From Chitinophagales bacterium (lineage in GTDB: Bacteria > Bacteroidota > Bacteroidia > Chitinophagales > UBA2359): a DNA stretch of 64,000 bases. The stretch's first letter is position 1, and the number at the start of each line of letters is the position of its first letter. The notes beneath the pieces were generated by a model. It searched no databases. It worked only from the letters and a program-made list of their open reading frames with translations, and was not told the origin of the DNA. The position numbers and the translations under genes are program-made. The DNA is taken from the NCBI GenBank assembly GCA_020636475.1, contig JACJXU010000008.1, positions 1 to 64,000 of the forward strand, read 5' to 3'. This document shows, piece after piece, positions 54,363 through 63,120 of the stretch.

Positions 54363-55790
54363 TTATTTCCGCGTACCGCCACTTTGCATAGGCAAACCGT
54401 ATTTATCTATCAAATACACCAAAGAGGCAATACTTGCAGAACCCAACTCCAGTTCACGCTTGTTTACGTTTTCATACACATCGGTTGCGGCATTGTGGTA
54501 GTCGAAGTAGCGTTGCGATTCGGTGAAAAGACTAATCAAAGGCACATCGCCTGTTTTCAAGGCTTCAATATCTGCTCCGGTTTCTCCTTTTTCAAAATAA
54601 AACAAATTGTAGGGTTTAAACAAATATGCGTAGCGGCGCAACTGCTGAATAGTTGCTTCGGCAGCCAAAGGAGTTCCGCCAATGTTAAATCCTTGTGGTA
54701 CAAAACCGCCACGGTCGGATTCTATTGCCAAAATGTGTTTTTCTCTATTTTTGCGCATTTCCTCCGCGTATTTTTTAGCACCTGCTCCGCCAAAAAGGCT
54801 ATTGGTATATAATACGCAACGAATGGTATGCTGCGGCTGTATTTTTAATTTTTTGAACAAATACAATACTTCCATAGCGTGCATAGCTCCTGCACCATTG
54901 GCTTGTGCACCTTCGCCCAAGTCCCAGCTATCTAAGTACGCACTCACCAAAATTACTTCATTAGGGTACTTACTGCCTTTTATTTCGGCAATAACATTGT
55001 GCGATTTGGCGGTTCCTTTTGCGGTACAGTCGGTTTGCATGGTTACTTTGAGTTTGTCGTCAGTCGCTATGGCACTGCGCAAAAAGTTCGCCGACTTGGT
55101 ACTCAATGCCAAAGCCGGAATTTTTTTGTTGGGGTCTTTGTACGTAATAGTTTGCGTGTGCGGGTACTCATCTTCGGCGTGGGTAAGTGAGCGAACCAAA
55201 ACCGCTTGCGCACCATACTGTGCTGCATCGCCCGTACCGTTGAAACATTCATCCATTGCTTGGTCGTAAGCTTCAAAGTTGTTGATAAGCGTGGGATCCA
55301 TTTCGCAGTTATAAAAAACAATTTTATCTTTTATGGCATCTTTGCCTTTTATCAATAAATCTTTCGATGATTTTACTTCTACTACTTCTGCCGTAAGGCT
55401 ACGATTATTGAGCGTAGCTACCGAGCCGCCCAAAGCACAAGCATCTAATTCCACTATATCATTATTACCCAAAAGGGCTTCTGCTTCGGTTTTTTTGCCG
55501 CGCTCCCATACGGGAACTTCTACTTGCTGTAAATACACAGTATCGGACAGTTTGCGCAATACATCACTACTCCACGTAACGGCTGTTGCGGCACTTTCCG
55601 AACCACTCAGGCGCGGACCAATGTTTTTGCACAAATGTTCCAAATTGGTGTATCCCCAAGATTTGTTCAAAGCCTCGTCGTAGATAGCTTTTAGTGCTTG
55701 GTCGTCTGGTGTATCCGGTTTTATAGCAGGCGGATTACTAGTAAAAAACAAGGAAAAATAAACAATAAATGCGTACAAAATAATTTTCAT
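54363..55790 (-). CDS. M28-family peptidase homologue lacking several metal ligands
   Basis: A 475-residue exported protein (signal MKIILYAFIVYFSLFF). It has an M28 aminopeptidase layout: N-terminal region, PA domain (about 115-250) and catalytic-type domain (about 265-470). Compared with the family pattern G-H-x-D-S-W-D-x-G-x-G-A-x-D-x-G-A-G, the sequence reads SAYLDSWDLGEGAQANGAG. The His ligand is Tyr285 and the bridging Asp is Ala297. The Glu-Glu pair expected before FG is Ser331-Leu332 (TNSLFGG). The later Asp359 (ESDRGG) and the His in YFDYHNAATD remain. Two zinc ions could not bind normally, so it is probably a non-catalytic homologue. DNA was checked on the coding strand; the substitutions are not frameshift artefacts. 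Confidence 0.85.
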   Translation of the reverse strand: MKIILYAFIVYFSLFFTSNPPAIKPDTPDDQALKAIYDEALNKSWGYTNLEHLCKNIGPRLSGSESAATAVTWSSDVLRKLSDTVYLQQVEVPVWERGKKTEAEALLGNNDIVELDACALGGSVATLNNRSLTAEVVEVKSSKDLLIKGKDAIKDKIVFYNCEMDPTLINNFEAYDQAMDECFNGTGDAAQYGAQAVLVRSLTHAEDEYPHTQTITYKDPNKKIPALALSTKSANFLRSAIATDDKLKVTMQTDCTAKGTAKSHNVIAEIKGSKYPNEVILVSAYLDSWDLGEGAQANGAGAMHAMEVLYLFKKLKIQPQHTIRCVLYTNSLFGGAGAKKYAEEMRKNREKHILAIESDRGGFVPQGFNIGGTPLAAEATIQQLRRYAYLFKPYNLFYFEKGETGADIEALKTGDVPLISLFTESQRYFDYHNAATDVYENVNKRELELGSASIASLVYLIDKYGLPMQSGGTRK

Positions 55791-55983
55791 AAAAATAGAA
55801 ATTTAATAGAGGTTAAAGAAAGTTATTTTAGTGGAAATTTTACCTATATTTCTCCACAGAATAATCTTTTTTCAGGTAAAAATACTACGAATACTTTAAA
55901 AAAAGTGTTGAATTTAGGTTCATGTAATAATTTATTTGTAATTTTAACCGCTTAATAGATAAGTTAGTCCTCATTCAGCATCT

Positions 55984-56532
55984 ATGTATCTAAGCTTTAA
56001 ATTAGAAACCGAACTGGACATTTTACAGGGCTGCCGCGCCAACGACCGCACCAGTCAGCGGTTGTTGTATGAGCAATATGCCGAAAAAATGTTACAAGTA
56101 TGTTTGCGCTACGCCGATAGTTATGATGAAGCAAACGACATGCTATTGGAGGGCTTTATGAAAGTTTTTCTTAATATCGGTAAATTCCAACCACATCATT
56201 CTTTAGAAAGCTGGATTAGACGCATAATGATAAACAATGCCATTGATCATTATCGCAAGCACAACAAACACAAAAAACATATTGACATAGAACTGGTACA
56301 CGACCTGCCTAACGGCGATGATGTATTGCAGCATATTCATTCTAAAGAAATATTGGCATTGGTGCAAGAATTACCGAATGCTTACCGAACTGTTTTCAAC
56401 CTGTACGTTATTGAAGGTTACAGCCACCGCGAAATTGGCAAAATGCTGGGCATAAGCGAAGGTACTTCAAAATCTAATTTGTCAAAGGCGCGCCTGAAAT
56501 TACAAGCCGCAATTAAAAAAATAGGAGGGTAG
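55984..56532 (+). CDS. ECF-type RNA polymerase sigma factor
   Basis: A 182-residue sigma-70 family, extracytoplasmic-function type. Region 2 spans about 25-95 (YEQYAEKMLQVCLRYADSYDEANDMLLEGFMKVFLNI in pieces, then SWIRRIMINNAIDHYRK), and region 4 about 120-178 (ELPNAYRTVFNLYVIEGYSHREIGKMLGISEGTSKSNLSKAR in pieces). There is no anti-sigma cysteine motif. The next gene starts one base after its stop and encodes an anchored partner; in Bacteroidota such pairs of ECF sigma and anchored beta-barrel-like protein are frequent. The promoter recognised is not identifiable here. Confidence 0.92.
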   Translation: MYLSFKLETELDILQGCRANDRTSQRLLYEQYAEKMLQVCLRYADSYDEANDMLLEGFMKVFLNIGKFQPHHSLESWIRRIMINNAIDHYRKHNKHKKHIDIELVHDLPNGDDVLQHIHSKEILALVQELPNAYRTVFNLYVIEGYSHREIGKMLGISEGTSKSNLSKARLKLQAAIKKIGG

Positions 56533-56533
56533 T

Positions 56534-57892
56534 ATGCGCAATTCACAATGGGATACATGGATTAAGAAAAAGTTGGAAGATATTTCCACTTCGCCCAAAG
56601 ACGATAATTGGGATAAACTTTCGCAATCCTTAGATGAGCGTACTTTTATAGGTTTGCTCATGAAATATCGTGTAAAACTATTGCCTTTCGCCTTGGTTTC
56701 GCTTACTTTTTTGTTGATAGGTCTTAGTGGATTATTGCAAAAACAACATTTATCCTACTCCATTTTGCATTTAAACAAAAAGGCAAAAAAAGTAAAAACA
56801 AGCTCCTTGCAACCTGAATATTGGGCAATTCCCAAAACCATTTCTCCCTTAGTAAATGCCTACGACACGCAACACAATAATTACACCAACGAAGTATTGG
56901 CGGCAAATACAAAAACAAATCTTTCGCCCGAAATGCTTGCTTCCGGCATAGCAACTACACAACACGACCAGGATTATTCTTACGTTGCCGAAAATGTAGT
57001 GCTTGTATCTAAAGCAAGTATTGCCACATTCGCACCATTAAATGCCATACCAACAGATGCTTTAGCCGTATCGCCCATTTCGGTAACGATAGACCGCCAA
57101 GCAGTATTGTCACCTTACATAACGCCCTACGAGCCTGCGGGAAAATGGCGTGTGCAAATTATCGCCGATATGTCAAAATCTTTTGTCGATAATGGTTTTA
57201 AAGCAAAAGATACTCCGAGTATTAAAGATGATGCTCAAAAACGTTTTAGTTATTGGCAACCCGGCATAGGCTTGTACATTGGCAGAAACATTGGCAAACG
57301 TTGGGAAATTATTTCGGGCGTTAATCGCACGAATAAATACTACAAAATAGCCTATCCCGAAACACCGGAATATATTGCCGGAGAAGCCTTAGCCTTGGAA
57401 GTGGAGAATACAGTGTTGGAAGTACCTATATTGTTGCAGTTTAGTACCAATCGCCATAAGAAATTCGATTTTACTGCCGATTGGGGTGTGAATATTATGA
57501 TTCCTTACCGAAGCGAATATACTTATTACATACAACCCAAAACCTACAATGTAGGCGCATTGCGCAACAACGGCGATATAAATATTCTGAGTTTCGATAC
57601 TACCAACGACTACGCGGTATTTAATGAAACCGTAGTAGATAACAGCTCGCTGGAAGATATTGCCCAACCGAATGGCTTTACAAGCAATACTTCGTGGCTG
57701 CAATGGCAATTAGGTGTGGGAACGGCATATAATATTAATAAAAAATGGCAAATATTATTGGGGACTACCTACAAGCGTAGCTTTGCCAAAATACCTTTCG
57801 ATGCGCGCTTTAAGCGTAAGCTGTCTTCTCCCAAAAACTACAATACTATTAGTAGTTTGCATATAGAAACGGGTGTAAGTATTCGTTTTTAA
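56534..57892 (+). CDS. anchored protein with outer-membrane beta-barrel-like C-terminus, ECF partner
   Basis: A 452-residue protein encoded one base after the ECF sigma gene. Residues 1-45 are soluble and presumably cytoplasmic (WIKKKLEDISTSPKDDNWDKL), which could act on the sigma factor. A transmembrane helix lies at about 48-68 (LPFALVSLTFLLIGLSGLL). After a linker of low complexity (80-200) the C-terminal half has alternating beta strands and ends with a Phe (HIETGVSIRF), typical of outer-membrane beta-barrels (WQPGIGLYIGRNIGKRWEIISGV, WLQWQLGVGTAYNINKKWQI in part). A role as anti-sigma or sensor is inferred from position and topology only. Confidence 0.7.
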   Translation: MRNSQWDTWIKKKLEDISTSPKDDNWDKLSQSLDERTFIGLLMKYRVKLLPFALVSLTFLLIGLSGLLQKQHLSYSILHLNKKAKKVKTSSLQPEYWAIPKTISPLVNAYDTQHNNYTNEVLAANTKTNLSPEMLASGIATTQHDQDYSYVAENVVLVSKASIATFAPLNAIPTDALAVSPISVTIDRQAVLSPYITPYEPAGKWRVQIIADMSKSFVDNGFKAKDTPSIKDDAQKRFSYWQPGIGLYIGRNIGKRWEIISGVNRTNKYYKIAYPETPEYIAGEALALEVENTVLEVPILLQFSTNRHKKFDFTADWGVNIMIPYRSEYTYYIQPKTYNVGALRNNGDINILSFDTTNDYAVFNETVVDNSSLEDIAQPNGFTSNTSWLQWQLGVGTAYNINKKWQILLGTTYKRSFAKIPFDARFKRKLSSPKNYNTISSLHIETGVSIRF

Positions 57893-57937
57893 GAGAATGT
57901 TTTGCTGCAAATATTATAATTTTAAGGAAAAACGGTG

Positions 57938-57945
57938 TATTTTTG
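57938..57945 (+). promoter_or_regulatory. -7 box of tRNA-Pro promoter
   Basis: TATTTTTG fits TAnnTTTG and lies 14 bases before the mature tRNA 5' end, giving a transcript start within a few bases of it. Confidence 0.55.
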
Positions 57946-57959
57946 TCGCCGCTAAAATT

Positions 57960-58033
57960 CGGGGTGTAGCGCAGCCCGGTAGCGCACACGTCTGGGGGGC
58001 GTGTGGTCGCAGGTTCAAATCCTGTCACCCCGA
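57960..58033 (+). tRNA. tRNA-Pro(GGG)
   Basis: A 74-base cloverleaf. Acceptor CGGGGTG pairs with CACCCCG; D stem GCGC/GCGC; anticodon stem CACGT/GCGTG with a seven-base loop CTGGGGG (anticodon GGG); variable loop of five; T stem GCAGG/CCTGT with loop TTCAAAT; discriminator A. CCA is not encoded. It reads Pro codons CCC and CCT. Confidence 0.95.
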
Positions 58034-58040
58034 CTTATAT

Positions 58041-58077
58041 AAAAAGGGTTTAACGGTTACTCGTTGAATCCTTTTTT
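58041..58077 (+). terminator. intrinsic terminator of tRNA-Pro
   Basis: AAAAAGGGTT (58041-58050) pairs with AATCCTTTTT (58067-58076) with one G-T pair; an inner AACG/CGTT extends the stem to about 14 bp. A T-run overlaps the 3' arm. Confidence 0.75.
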
Positions 58078-58082
58078 ACTGC

Positions 58083-58132
58083 CAAATCACCTAATAGCTA
58101 AAACAGACAGGTTTTAGCTATTAGGTGATTTG
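58083..58132. repeat. perfect 22-bp inverted repeat, six-base loop
   Basis: Bases 58083-58104 and 58111-58132 are exact reverse complements around AGACAG. The length and perfection exceed those of ordinary terminators. It lies between the tRNA terminator and the stop codon of the convergent TIR fragment, and could terminate the latter, or be a mobile-element or integration scar. T-rich sequence follows on the + side. Confidence 0.8.
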
Positions 58133-58157
58133 TTACTTTTTCTACTCCCATTTACCT

Positions 58158-59459
58158 TTAATTACCACTATTCCTATCATTGATACGCAGAAATATTTCC
58201 TTTACCCTTTTGGGTATATCTTCACGACTTTTAAAAGAATCATCTCCTTTAGGATATGTGCCATCATTAATGCTGAGGCGCAAACACTCTGCTATAATGT
58301 ACCATGCTTCATTGCGATTGTCAAAAGCCATAACGGGTTTGGCGGTGTAGGGTAATGCGGTATAATCCGCCAAATTATACTCTTTTGTTTCCCAGATACA
58401 ATAATCTAAGATTATAGGCACAATTTTAAAATTTGGGTCATTTTGTTTGCGGACAATCGCTTTCTTCAATTCATGTTCTTGAATGTATTTAGTTGCCATA
58501 AAATTGGGGCTCACCATAAAGCATATCATATCCGCCTTATCGAAGTGCTCTTGTATTTCTTTGTCCCACTTGCCACCTGCCAAGAGTTCAGTACAATGCC
58601 ACGTCTCTACCAATTTGTCGCGTTTTAGGGCGGAAAGGTGGTTTAGAAATTCATCTACCAATTTCTTGTCGGATTTGGAGTAGGAAATAAAAATTCGGGT
58701 CATGGCTTTAAATGTTTTGTTGGTGAAAATATTGTAAGGTGCCAACGGCACTTCTCTGCCTGTAACAAACTTCTTTTTTAGGTGTTTCGGTTCCTCGCCT
58801 TTGGTGTTTTTACTTTGTTTCTCTGAAGCTACCTCACTTTCTTCCTGTGCTGTTTCCTCTTTTTTAGGTTTTTCCGCTTGTTCTTCCACCTCCACATAAG
58901 AGATAATGCTGCGGTCTTTGGCAGGGTCTTTGGCTTGCAGCGTACTGAAATTTACATATACATTGTCGGAGAGTGCCACATACAAAAAATCTTCCATAGG
59001 CTGTTTAGTGGCAAACAGTTCTTCGTACATGCTGTATGCATAAGTGCTTTTTCCTGTTTTGATAGGCGGATCATGGTCTTTTGCTTCCTCCATCATCCGC
59101 ATTTGGGGTGGGAAATTGTGGTAGGGCAATGGTGTCCCTTTATCCCAATACAATGTCAGCAACACATAAAACAAGTAGCGCGGAATGCGTTGTTTTTCTT
59201 CGTTGCTTAGTTCGGGTGCAAACGCCAAATGTAGGCGTATTTCCGTGAGGCAGAAGTCCAATTCTATCAACACTTTTGCTTTTTGCTGAAAGGTAAATAC
59301 CAACTGATTGCGCCAAAACTCTTTTTGGTCGGGTTGGCTGCCAAAGAAACACACCAACTGATTGATGAAGCCAAAAGGCAGGTAGTGCCGAAAGCGCAAT
59401 TTGAAATAGGCATTGTCCAAACCAAAGCGCATAAGATGGTAGCCGGCTTCAAAATCCGG
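58158..59459 (-). pseudogene. COR-like plus TIR-domain protein, 5'-truncated
   Basis: On the minus strand the protein reads from about PDFEAGYHLMRFGLDN through a COR-like region (RFRHYLPFGFINQLVCFFG, FWRNQLVFTFQQ, KVLIELDFCLTEIRLHL), a charged linker (EVEEQAEKPKKEETAQEE) and a complete TIR domain starting TRIFISYSKSDKKLVDEFL. TIR elements include WHCTELLAGGKWDKEI, MVSPNFMATKYIQEHELKKA (with the Glu expected for NADase activity) and KIVPIILDYCIW. An upstream ATG at 59516 exists, but the first 19 residues it adds are antisense to the DUF2490 gene, so the native 5' part, probably LRR-Roc-COR, is missing. Such ROCO-TIR proteins are thought to be defence or signalling receptors. Residual function is doubtful. 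Confidence 0.7.
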
Positions 59460-60063
59460 TGCTTGGTATATGTATTTTGGCAACAATAAAATTAGTGAAA
59501 AACTCAACTGGCACAATGAAATTCAGTACCGCAACTTCAACTGGGGAGGCGACTTAGAACAGCTTTTATTGAGAACAGGCATTGGCTACAATCTTAGCCC
59601 CAACAACAATAATATTTTGTTGGGCTATGGTTTTATTCTAAGCAAGCCCTACCAAAATAACGAAAAAACAAGCACAAAAGAACATCGTATTTTTCAGCAG
59701 TATATCCACCTACAAAGCATTGGGAGGGTGTTTATACAAAATCGTTACCGTCTCGAAGAACGCTTTGTAGAAAATGACTTTAAAATGCGCTTTCGCTATT
59801 TTATGGGTTTCAATATTCCCCTTAACCAGCGTAGCATGCTTCCACGAACGGTCTATTTATCTTTTTACGATGAAATATTTCTTAATCTCAACGCGCCAGT
59901 GTTCGACCGCAACCGTGCTTATGGCGCATTGGGCTACAAAATAGACCACAACTTTCGCATTGAAGCGGGCTATATGTTCCAACAATACGAAGGTAGTCGT
60001 AGGGGGCAGTTTCAGTTGGCGGTGTTTAATTCATTAACATTTTTGCACAAAAAAGAAGAATGA
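59458..60063 (+). pseudogene. DUF2490-family protein, 5'-truncated (no signal peptide)
   Basis: The frame shows GAWYMYFGNNKISEKLNWHN, then QYRNFNWGGDLEQLLLRTGIG and NNNILLGYGFILSKPY, the DUF2490 pattern of an outer-membrane beta-barrel-like family of Bacteroidota. Homology begins at GAWY (59458); just upstream, SKS and an in-frame TAG (59440-59442) end the frame. The usual signal peptide and about 20-30 N-terminal residues are absent, although an ATG at 59470 would give a 197-residue product without export signal. The lost 5' end coincides with the end of the COR homology on the other strand. Confidence 0.7.
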
Positions 60064-60086
60064 TTTTTTTATTAGGCTAAACTTTC

Positions 60087-60094
60087 TATATTTG
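60087..60094 (+). promoter_or_regulatory. -7 box of peroxiredoxin operon
   Basis: TATATTTG, a perfect TAnnTTTG, 29 bases before the peroxiredoxin ATG and 23 after the DUF2490 stop. No clear -33 element. Confidence 0.5.
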
Positions 60095-60123
60095 GTTTCC
60101 TTTTCACTTAAACCACATTAAGC

Positions 60124-60603
60124 ATGTTAATTCCCCAAGGACAATTAGCTCCCGACTTTAGGTTGCACATAGGCAACGGTAGTTTGGACAACAAGCCCGA
60201 AAACTTTACCGACTTGGCAGCTTTCAAAGGGAAAAACCTCATCTTAGCCTTTTATCCTGCCGACTGGAGCGATGTGTGCGGCAGTCAGTTGGCACTCTAC
60301 AACGAACTCCTTGATGTATTTGCCCAATACGATGCCGTTTTAGTAGGCATTTCGGTTGATGGAGCTTTTTGCCACAAAGCATTTAAGGAGCACAACAATT
60401 TAAAAATGCTGCTTCTGTGCGACTTTGAGCCCAAAGGAGCTATGTCAAAACAGTACGGAGCATACAACGAAACCTTAGGTGTGTGCGAACGAGCCATCTA
60501 TGTAATAGACAAAAGCGGTTACGTACAATACAGCTATGTATCGCCAATGGGCGTTAATCCCGGTGCCAAAGAAATTCTCGAAACCTTAAAAAAAATAAAC
60601 TAA
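60124..60603 (+). CDS. peroxiredoxin, AhpC/TSA family
   Basis: A 159-residue thiol peroxidase. The peroxidatic Cys lies in AFYPADWSDVCGSQLALYNE (Cys52 or so), with the P-x-x-x-x-x-x-C pattern somewhat relaxed. KMLLLCDFEPKGAMSKQYGAY follows, and later cysteines (GVCERAIYV) could be resolving. Reduces hydrogen or organic peroxides using an external thiol. It is followed after one base by the DsbA-like gene, a plausible partner in redox balance. No signal peptide: cytosolic. Confidence 0.9.
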   Translation: MLIPQGQLAPDFRLHIGNGSLDNKPENFTDLAAFKGKNLILAFYPADWSDVCGSQLALYNELLDVFAQYDAVLVGISVDGAFCHKAFKEHNNLKMLLLCDFEPKGAMSKQYGAYNETLGVCERAIYVIDKSGYVQYSYVSPMGVNPGAKEILETLKKIN

Positions 60604-60604
60604 T

Positions 60605-61147
60605 ATGAACTTCTCAAACGAATACCCCCTAAGTGCGTCCGTAAATGCACAAGACCATTTGCAAGGCAGCCCCAATGCCCAAATAACTTTGGTAGAATAC
60701 GGCGACTACCAATGTCCTTATTGCGGACAAGCGTATCCTATTGTAAAAAAAATGCAGGAAGCATTTGGCGATAAGCTATGCTTTGTGTTTAGAAACTTTC
60801 CGCTTTCGCAAATCCATGAACATGCCTTTGCTGCTGCCGAAGCCGCCGAAGTAGCAGACGATTATGGCAAGTTTTGGGAAATGCACGACACCCTCTACGA
60901 ACACCAACGGCACTTGGATTTGCCTCATTTAATGCAATATGCCCAAGATTTGGGAATAGATGCGCAAGAATTTGTAGAAAAACTGCGCAACAACGAAAAA
61001 GCCCAACGGGTAAAAACCGATTTTATGAGTGGTGTAGAAAGTGGCGTAAATGGAACACCTTCGTTTTATATAAACAACTATAAATACGACGGACCTTGGG
61101 ATTATAACTCTCTGCACAAAGTAATAGAAGCTATCTTGGCACACTAA
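60605..61147 (+). CDS. DsbA/FrnE-like thioredoxin-fold oxidoreductase
   Basis: A 180-residue protein with the active site YGDYQCPYCGQAYP (CPYC at residues about 38-41), a DsbA-type helical insertion, and the cis-Pro motif NGTPSFYIN. It starts MNFSNEYPLSASVNAQDHL without signal peptide, so it should be cytoplasmic, like thioredoxin-domain proteins linked to NhaA or glutathione-independent redox systems. Encoded one base after the peroxiredoxin stop codon; the pair probably shares a transcript and electron path (inference). Confidence 0.9.
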   Translation: MNFSNEYPLSASVNAQDHLQGSPNAQITLVEYGDYQCPYCGQAYPIVKKMQEAFGDKLCFVFRNFPLSQIHEHAFAAAEAAEVADDYGKFWEMHDTLYEHQRHLDLPHLMQYAQDLGIDAQEFVEKLRNNEKAQRVKTDFMSGVESGVNGTPSFYINNYKYDGPWDYNSLHKVIEAILAH

Positions 61148-61182
61148 GCATAGCTCCATTTTCAAAAAGTTAATACTTCAAC

Positions 61183-62214
61183 ATGATTGTATCAAAAGGC
61201 ATAGACTTTAAGAGTTTGTTCCAATTTACCGGCATACATTTACTTTGGTTGTTTGCGTTTGCCGGTTCGGTGGCATTGTTGTATCAGCAAAATATTATTT
61301 CTTTCAGTATTCCCTGGCTACCCATTTCGGTTATTGGTACAGCCGTAGCTTTTTATGTGGGTTTTAAAAACAATCAAGCCTACGACCGTATGTGGGAAGC
61401 CCGCAAAATTTGGGGCGGTATTGTAAACGACAGCCGCACTTGGGGAATGATGGTTGATGGCTTTGTTTCCAATTTTTTTGCCGATGAAAAAGCAAGCGAG
61501 CAAGAATTGCATGCCATCAAAAAACGTCTTATTTATCGGCATATAGCGTGGTTATACGCTCACCGAAGCCAACTTTTAGTGCCTACTTCTTGGGAGCATA
61601 TTAGTCAAGGCGGGCACTTGGGGCGCACCGCCCAACGGTATCAAAATAGCTTTGGCATAGGGCTTATTGATGACGATGTTACCCGCAGAGAATTGACCAA
61701 TTTTTTGCCCCAAAACGAATACGAACGCCTCATAAACAATATAAACACCGCCACCCAAATTATAAATGAACAATCGCGCGATTTAACAAAAATAAGGGAG
61801 CAAGGATATATTGAAGATTTTCGTCATATGGAAATGGAAGGAATTTTGCGCAGCTTCTACGAATTGCAGGGAAAAAATGAGCGTATAAAAAAGTTTCCAT
61901 TGCCGCGCCAGTATGCCAATATGAGTCGTTATTTTGTGGGTATTTTTATTGCGCTACTGCCCTTTAGCATGATTCCCGAACTCATGAAAGCCAACTATGG
62001 TTTGTGGTTGGCAATTCCTATTACCGTGCTTATTGGCTGGGTGTATGTGGTAATGGAAATAGTGGGCGATTATTCCGAAAACCCTTTTCAGGGCATGGCA
62101 AATGATATACCTATGTTGTCGCTTTGCCGCACCATAGAAATAGACTTGCGAGAAATGCTGGACGAAAAAGATTTGCCGCCTGCCATTCAAGCCAAAAATA
62201 ATATTTTGATGTAA
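61183..62214 (+). CDS. bestrophin-family anion channel (UPF0187)
   Basis: A 343-residue inner-membrane protein. Early hydrophobic segments (IHLLWLFAFAGSVALLYQ, LPISVIGTAVAFYVGFKNN) lead into the family hallmark NQAYDRMWEARKIWGGIVNDSR, then a cytosolic helical region, a second pair of TM helices (YFVGIFIALLPFSMIPELM, WLAIPITVLIGWVYVVMEIVG) and the end EDPFxxxxNDIPM-like ENPFQGMANDIPML. Bacterial bestrophins form pentameric ion channels. The gene follows the peroxiredoxin/DsbA pair by 35 bases and may be cotranscribed. Confidence 0.9.
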   Translation: MIVSKGIDFKSLFQFTGIHLLWLFAFAGSVALLYQQNIISFSIPWLPISVIGTAVAFYVGFKNNQAYDRMWEARKIWGGIVNDSRTWGMMVDGFVSNFFADEKASEQELHAIKKRLIYRHIAWLYAHRSQLLVPTSWEHISQGGHLGRTAQRYQNSFGIGLIDDDVTRRELTNFLPQNEYERLINNINTATQIINEQSRDLTKIREQGYIEDFRHMEMEGILRSFYELQGKNERIKKFPLPRQYANMSRYFVGIFIALLPFSMIPELMKANYGLWLAIPITVLIGWVYVVMEIVGDYSENPFQGMANDIPMLSLCRTIEIDLREMLDEKDLPPAIQAKNNILM

Positions 62215-62311
62215 AAAATATTTTCATATTGCGCCATATTTTTCACTTCAGTCTTGATTTATAGCTTATTTTTGATTCATTCTTTTATAACCTTTAAAAA
62301 AAGCATAGCGT

Positions 62312-63094
62312 ATGAAAAATCTGGGTTTTCTTTTTTTGCTTTTATGTGGAATTTCAGCTTGGGCGCAAGGCAAATATGTCGGCACTTATACCGGACAATA
62401 CGAAGGCTCTCCTGTAACGATGGAAATTCAGCAGTCGGATAATGTGCTACGAGGCTCTTTACAAGATAATTCCGGCACTTTTATACTCAATGGCACTTTA
62501 AGCAACAATATTGCTCAAGGAAATGCCGTAGTACAAAGTAGTGGTATAGAAATGCCGTTTCAAGTGGTTTTTAACGCCGATGCTTCTGCTGTTTTCACTT
62601 TATCGGTTTGGGGCTTAGCCGAAATTTCTTTTACTTTATACAAACAAAATAGTTCTTCCGCGTCAGCACTTTCGCCCGCACAAAGTAGCACACCTTCCAA
62701 TACATACAATGCTTCCCCAACGCCTGCGGGCAATATAGACTCGCGCTTGTGCGGTGCTTGGATAAAATCTGTAAACAATAGTAGCGGTTACGGCGACAAT
62801 TATGCTTCTTTTTCCACCGAAATATTATTTGTACTTAATGCCAACGGCACTTTCGAGTATGGAGCTTCGCGCAGTATGGGCGGCGGAAGTTCGTGGAGCT
62901 ACGATGGCAGCAGTTGGTCGGCACCCGAACTTAGCGGAAACTGGTATAGCAGCGACAATAAAATTTACGTTACCTTTGCCAACGGAACGGCTATTGCCAA
63001 AGAAAACCAACTAATGGGTACTTATTACATAGAAGGAAATAACTTGCTTACTACTTCTACATCCGGCGTAAAAGACCTTTGGCAAAGGCGTTAA
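62312..63094 (+). CDS. secreted hypothetical protein
   Basis: A 260-residue protein with a signal peptide (MKNLGFLFLLLCGISAWAQ). The first half has a short beta-rich unit (YVGTYTGQYEGSPVTMEIQQ, LRGSLQDNSGTFILNGTLS), then a Ser/Pro-rich linker (about 115-140), and a second unit beginning IDSRLCGAWIKSVNNS with a Trp/Gly-rich stretch (GGGSSWSYDGSSWSAPEL), resembling the lipocalin-like repair or membrane proteins of Bacteroidota. No function is recognised. It lies 26 bases before coaX. Confidence 0.75.
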   Translation: MKNLGFLFLLLCGISAWAQGKYVGTYTGQYEGSPVTMEIQQSDNVLRGSLQDNSGTFILNGTLSNNIAQGNAVVQSSGIEMPFQVVFNADASAVFTLSVWGLAEISFTLYKQNSSSASALSPAQSSTPSNTYNASPTPAGNIDSRLCGAWIKSVNNSSGYGDNYASFSTEILFVLNANGTFEYGASRSMGGGSSWSYDGSSWSAPELSGNWYSSDNKIYVTFANGTAIAKENQLMGTYYIEGNNLLTTSTSGVKDLWQRR

Positions 63095-63120
63095 GCATTT
63101 TTTAGGTAGAAAATTTTTGC

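Noticed and set aside
58034..59460. Complete tRNA-integrated island
   Set aside because: No integrase and no repeat of the tRNA 3' end was found downstream within the window.
59459..59516. ATG at 59516 as the true start of the TIR protein
   Set aside because: The first 19 residues are antisense of the DUF2490 coding region, not COR sequence.
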